Both the position numbers and the translations under genes were made by a program. Below are positions 63,567 to 64,000 of a stretch of DNA of 64,000 nucleotides, one piece after another (position 1 is the first letter of the stretch; each line of letters opens with the position of its first letter). The stretch is taken from the NCBI RefSeq assembly GCF_000717995.1, contig NZ_JODM01000005.1, forward strand, positions 62,001-126,000. The letters run 5' to 3'. The stretch is from Streptomyces violaceorubidus (GTDB lineage Bacteria; Actinomycetota; Actinomycetes; Streptomycetales; Streptomycetaceae). The notes below the pieces were generated by a model. That model saw nothing but the letters and a program-made list of their open reading frames with translations. It searched no databases and was not told where the DNA came from.

Positions 63567-64000
63567 ATGAGCACAGGACCAGTCAGACGCGGGGCGGCCC
63601 TCCTGTCGGCGGGACTCGTGATCGCGCTGCTGCCGGCCGCAACGGCGGCGGCACAGGATCCGCCCCCCGACCCGGCGCACCCCCCGGCGGCCGCCGCCCG
63701 CGCGGCCGCCCCGCCGGCCGGCACCGCCCGCGCCGTCACCCTCGTCACCGGCGACCGGGTGAGCGTCACCGACCTCGGCGGCGGCCGCCGGACGGTCACG
63801 GTCGAGCGGCCCGAGGGCGCCACCGGGGCCGTGCGCACCAGCAGTTCGGGCGGCCGGACCACCGTCGTACCGGACGAGGCCCTGCCGTACCTGCGCGACG
63901 GCAGCCTCGACCGGCGGCTCTTCGACGTCGACGCGCTGCTGGAGCAGGGCCTCGCCGACGGCGAGAGCGGCGCGCTGCCGCTGATCGTGACCTACGCCGA
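63567..64000 (+). CDS. secreted S8 (subtilisin-like) peptidase, N-terminus only
   Basis: About 144 residues are visible before the window ends. A signal peptide (GAALLSAGLVIALLPAATAA, cleaved near AAA-QD) precedes a Pro/Ala-rich stretch and the propeptide-like segment ARAVTLVTGDRVSVTDLGGG and RRTVTVERPEG, which is characteristic of large Streptomyces S8 peptidases. The catalytic Asp/His/Ser lie beyond the edge, so the family call rests on the N-terminal pattern only. GAAGAGAG precedes the ATG. It is divergent from the trypco1 operon. Confidence 0.75.
   Translation, partial: MSTGPVRRGAALLSAGLVIALLPAATAAAQDPPPDPAHPPAAAARAAAPPAGTARAVTLVTGDRVSVTDLGGGRRTVTVERPEGATGAVRTSSSGGRTTVVPDEALPYLRDGSLDRRLFDVDALLEQGLADGESGALPLIVTYA

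Overview
The window is very GC-rich, densely coded, high-GC actinobacterial DNA. The gene set and order (recO-uppS-zur/znu-glyS; ppdK; nirBD; nasA; dgt-dnaG-hrdA; mbl) match from memory a core-chromosome segment of Streptomyces close to S. coelicolor. No phage, transposase, CRISPR array or rRNA was seen. The only transfer-like scar is a kinase gene fragment between direct repeats near 35.2 kb.

Layout. 0-8.6 kb: a cut-off XRE regulator, two small proteins, recO, uppS, the zinc-uptake operon znuA-znuC-znuB-zur with a Zur box on the znuA promoter, glyS, and a secreted GH18 chitinase with a classic inverted-repeat operator. 8.7-27.7 kb: a divergent MFS pump/MmyB-type regulator pair, a histone H1-like protein coupled to a giant P-type ATPase, a second MFS pump, a tRNA-dihydrouridine synthase, an LtaS-like membrane sulfatase, pyruvate phosphate dikinase, an acyltransferase, a LAETG wall-anchored excalibur protein and an SDR. 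27.7-39.5 kb: nitrate assimilation (nirD, nirB, a third flavoprotein, nasA, a sirohydrochlorin chelatase for siroheme), interleaved with a TauE-like permease, a sortase and surface-protein pair, a SoxR-type FMN reductase and a DUF218 protein. 39.5-51.4 kb: dgt, a ferredoxin reductase, dnaG, a group 2 sigma factor (hrdA), a two-gene ABC exporter, an FGGY kinase and a small YtxH-like protein. 51.5-64 kb: two tandem tRNA-Asn genes, a CAU-anticodon tRNA, a 51-residue acidic protein, a GAF sensor with a degenerate ATPase domain, mbl, and then a four-gene operon. That operon encodes a trypco1 protein, a trypsin fused to a VMAP-C-like region, a MoxR-like AAA+ ATPase, and a 1749-residue protein joining a vWA-like N-terminus, a pseudokinase, a SARP regulator, a collagen-like tract and a degenerate HAD domain. 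The window ends inside a secreted S8 peptidase.

Two themes stand out. First, the 62.9-54.9 kb operon has the parts of the predicted NTP-dependent MoxR/vWA/VMAP conflict or signalling systems, but its effector appears to be a transcription factor flanked by dead enzyme domains. Second, many genes have a -10-like hexamer 6-7 nt before the start codon, implying leaderless mRNAs. Three nitrogen genes (the nirB operon, nasA, the chelatase) share one promoter layout: a GlnR-type half-site, exactly 10 nt, CAnnCT, 6-7 nt, ATG.
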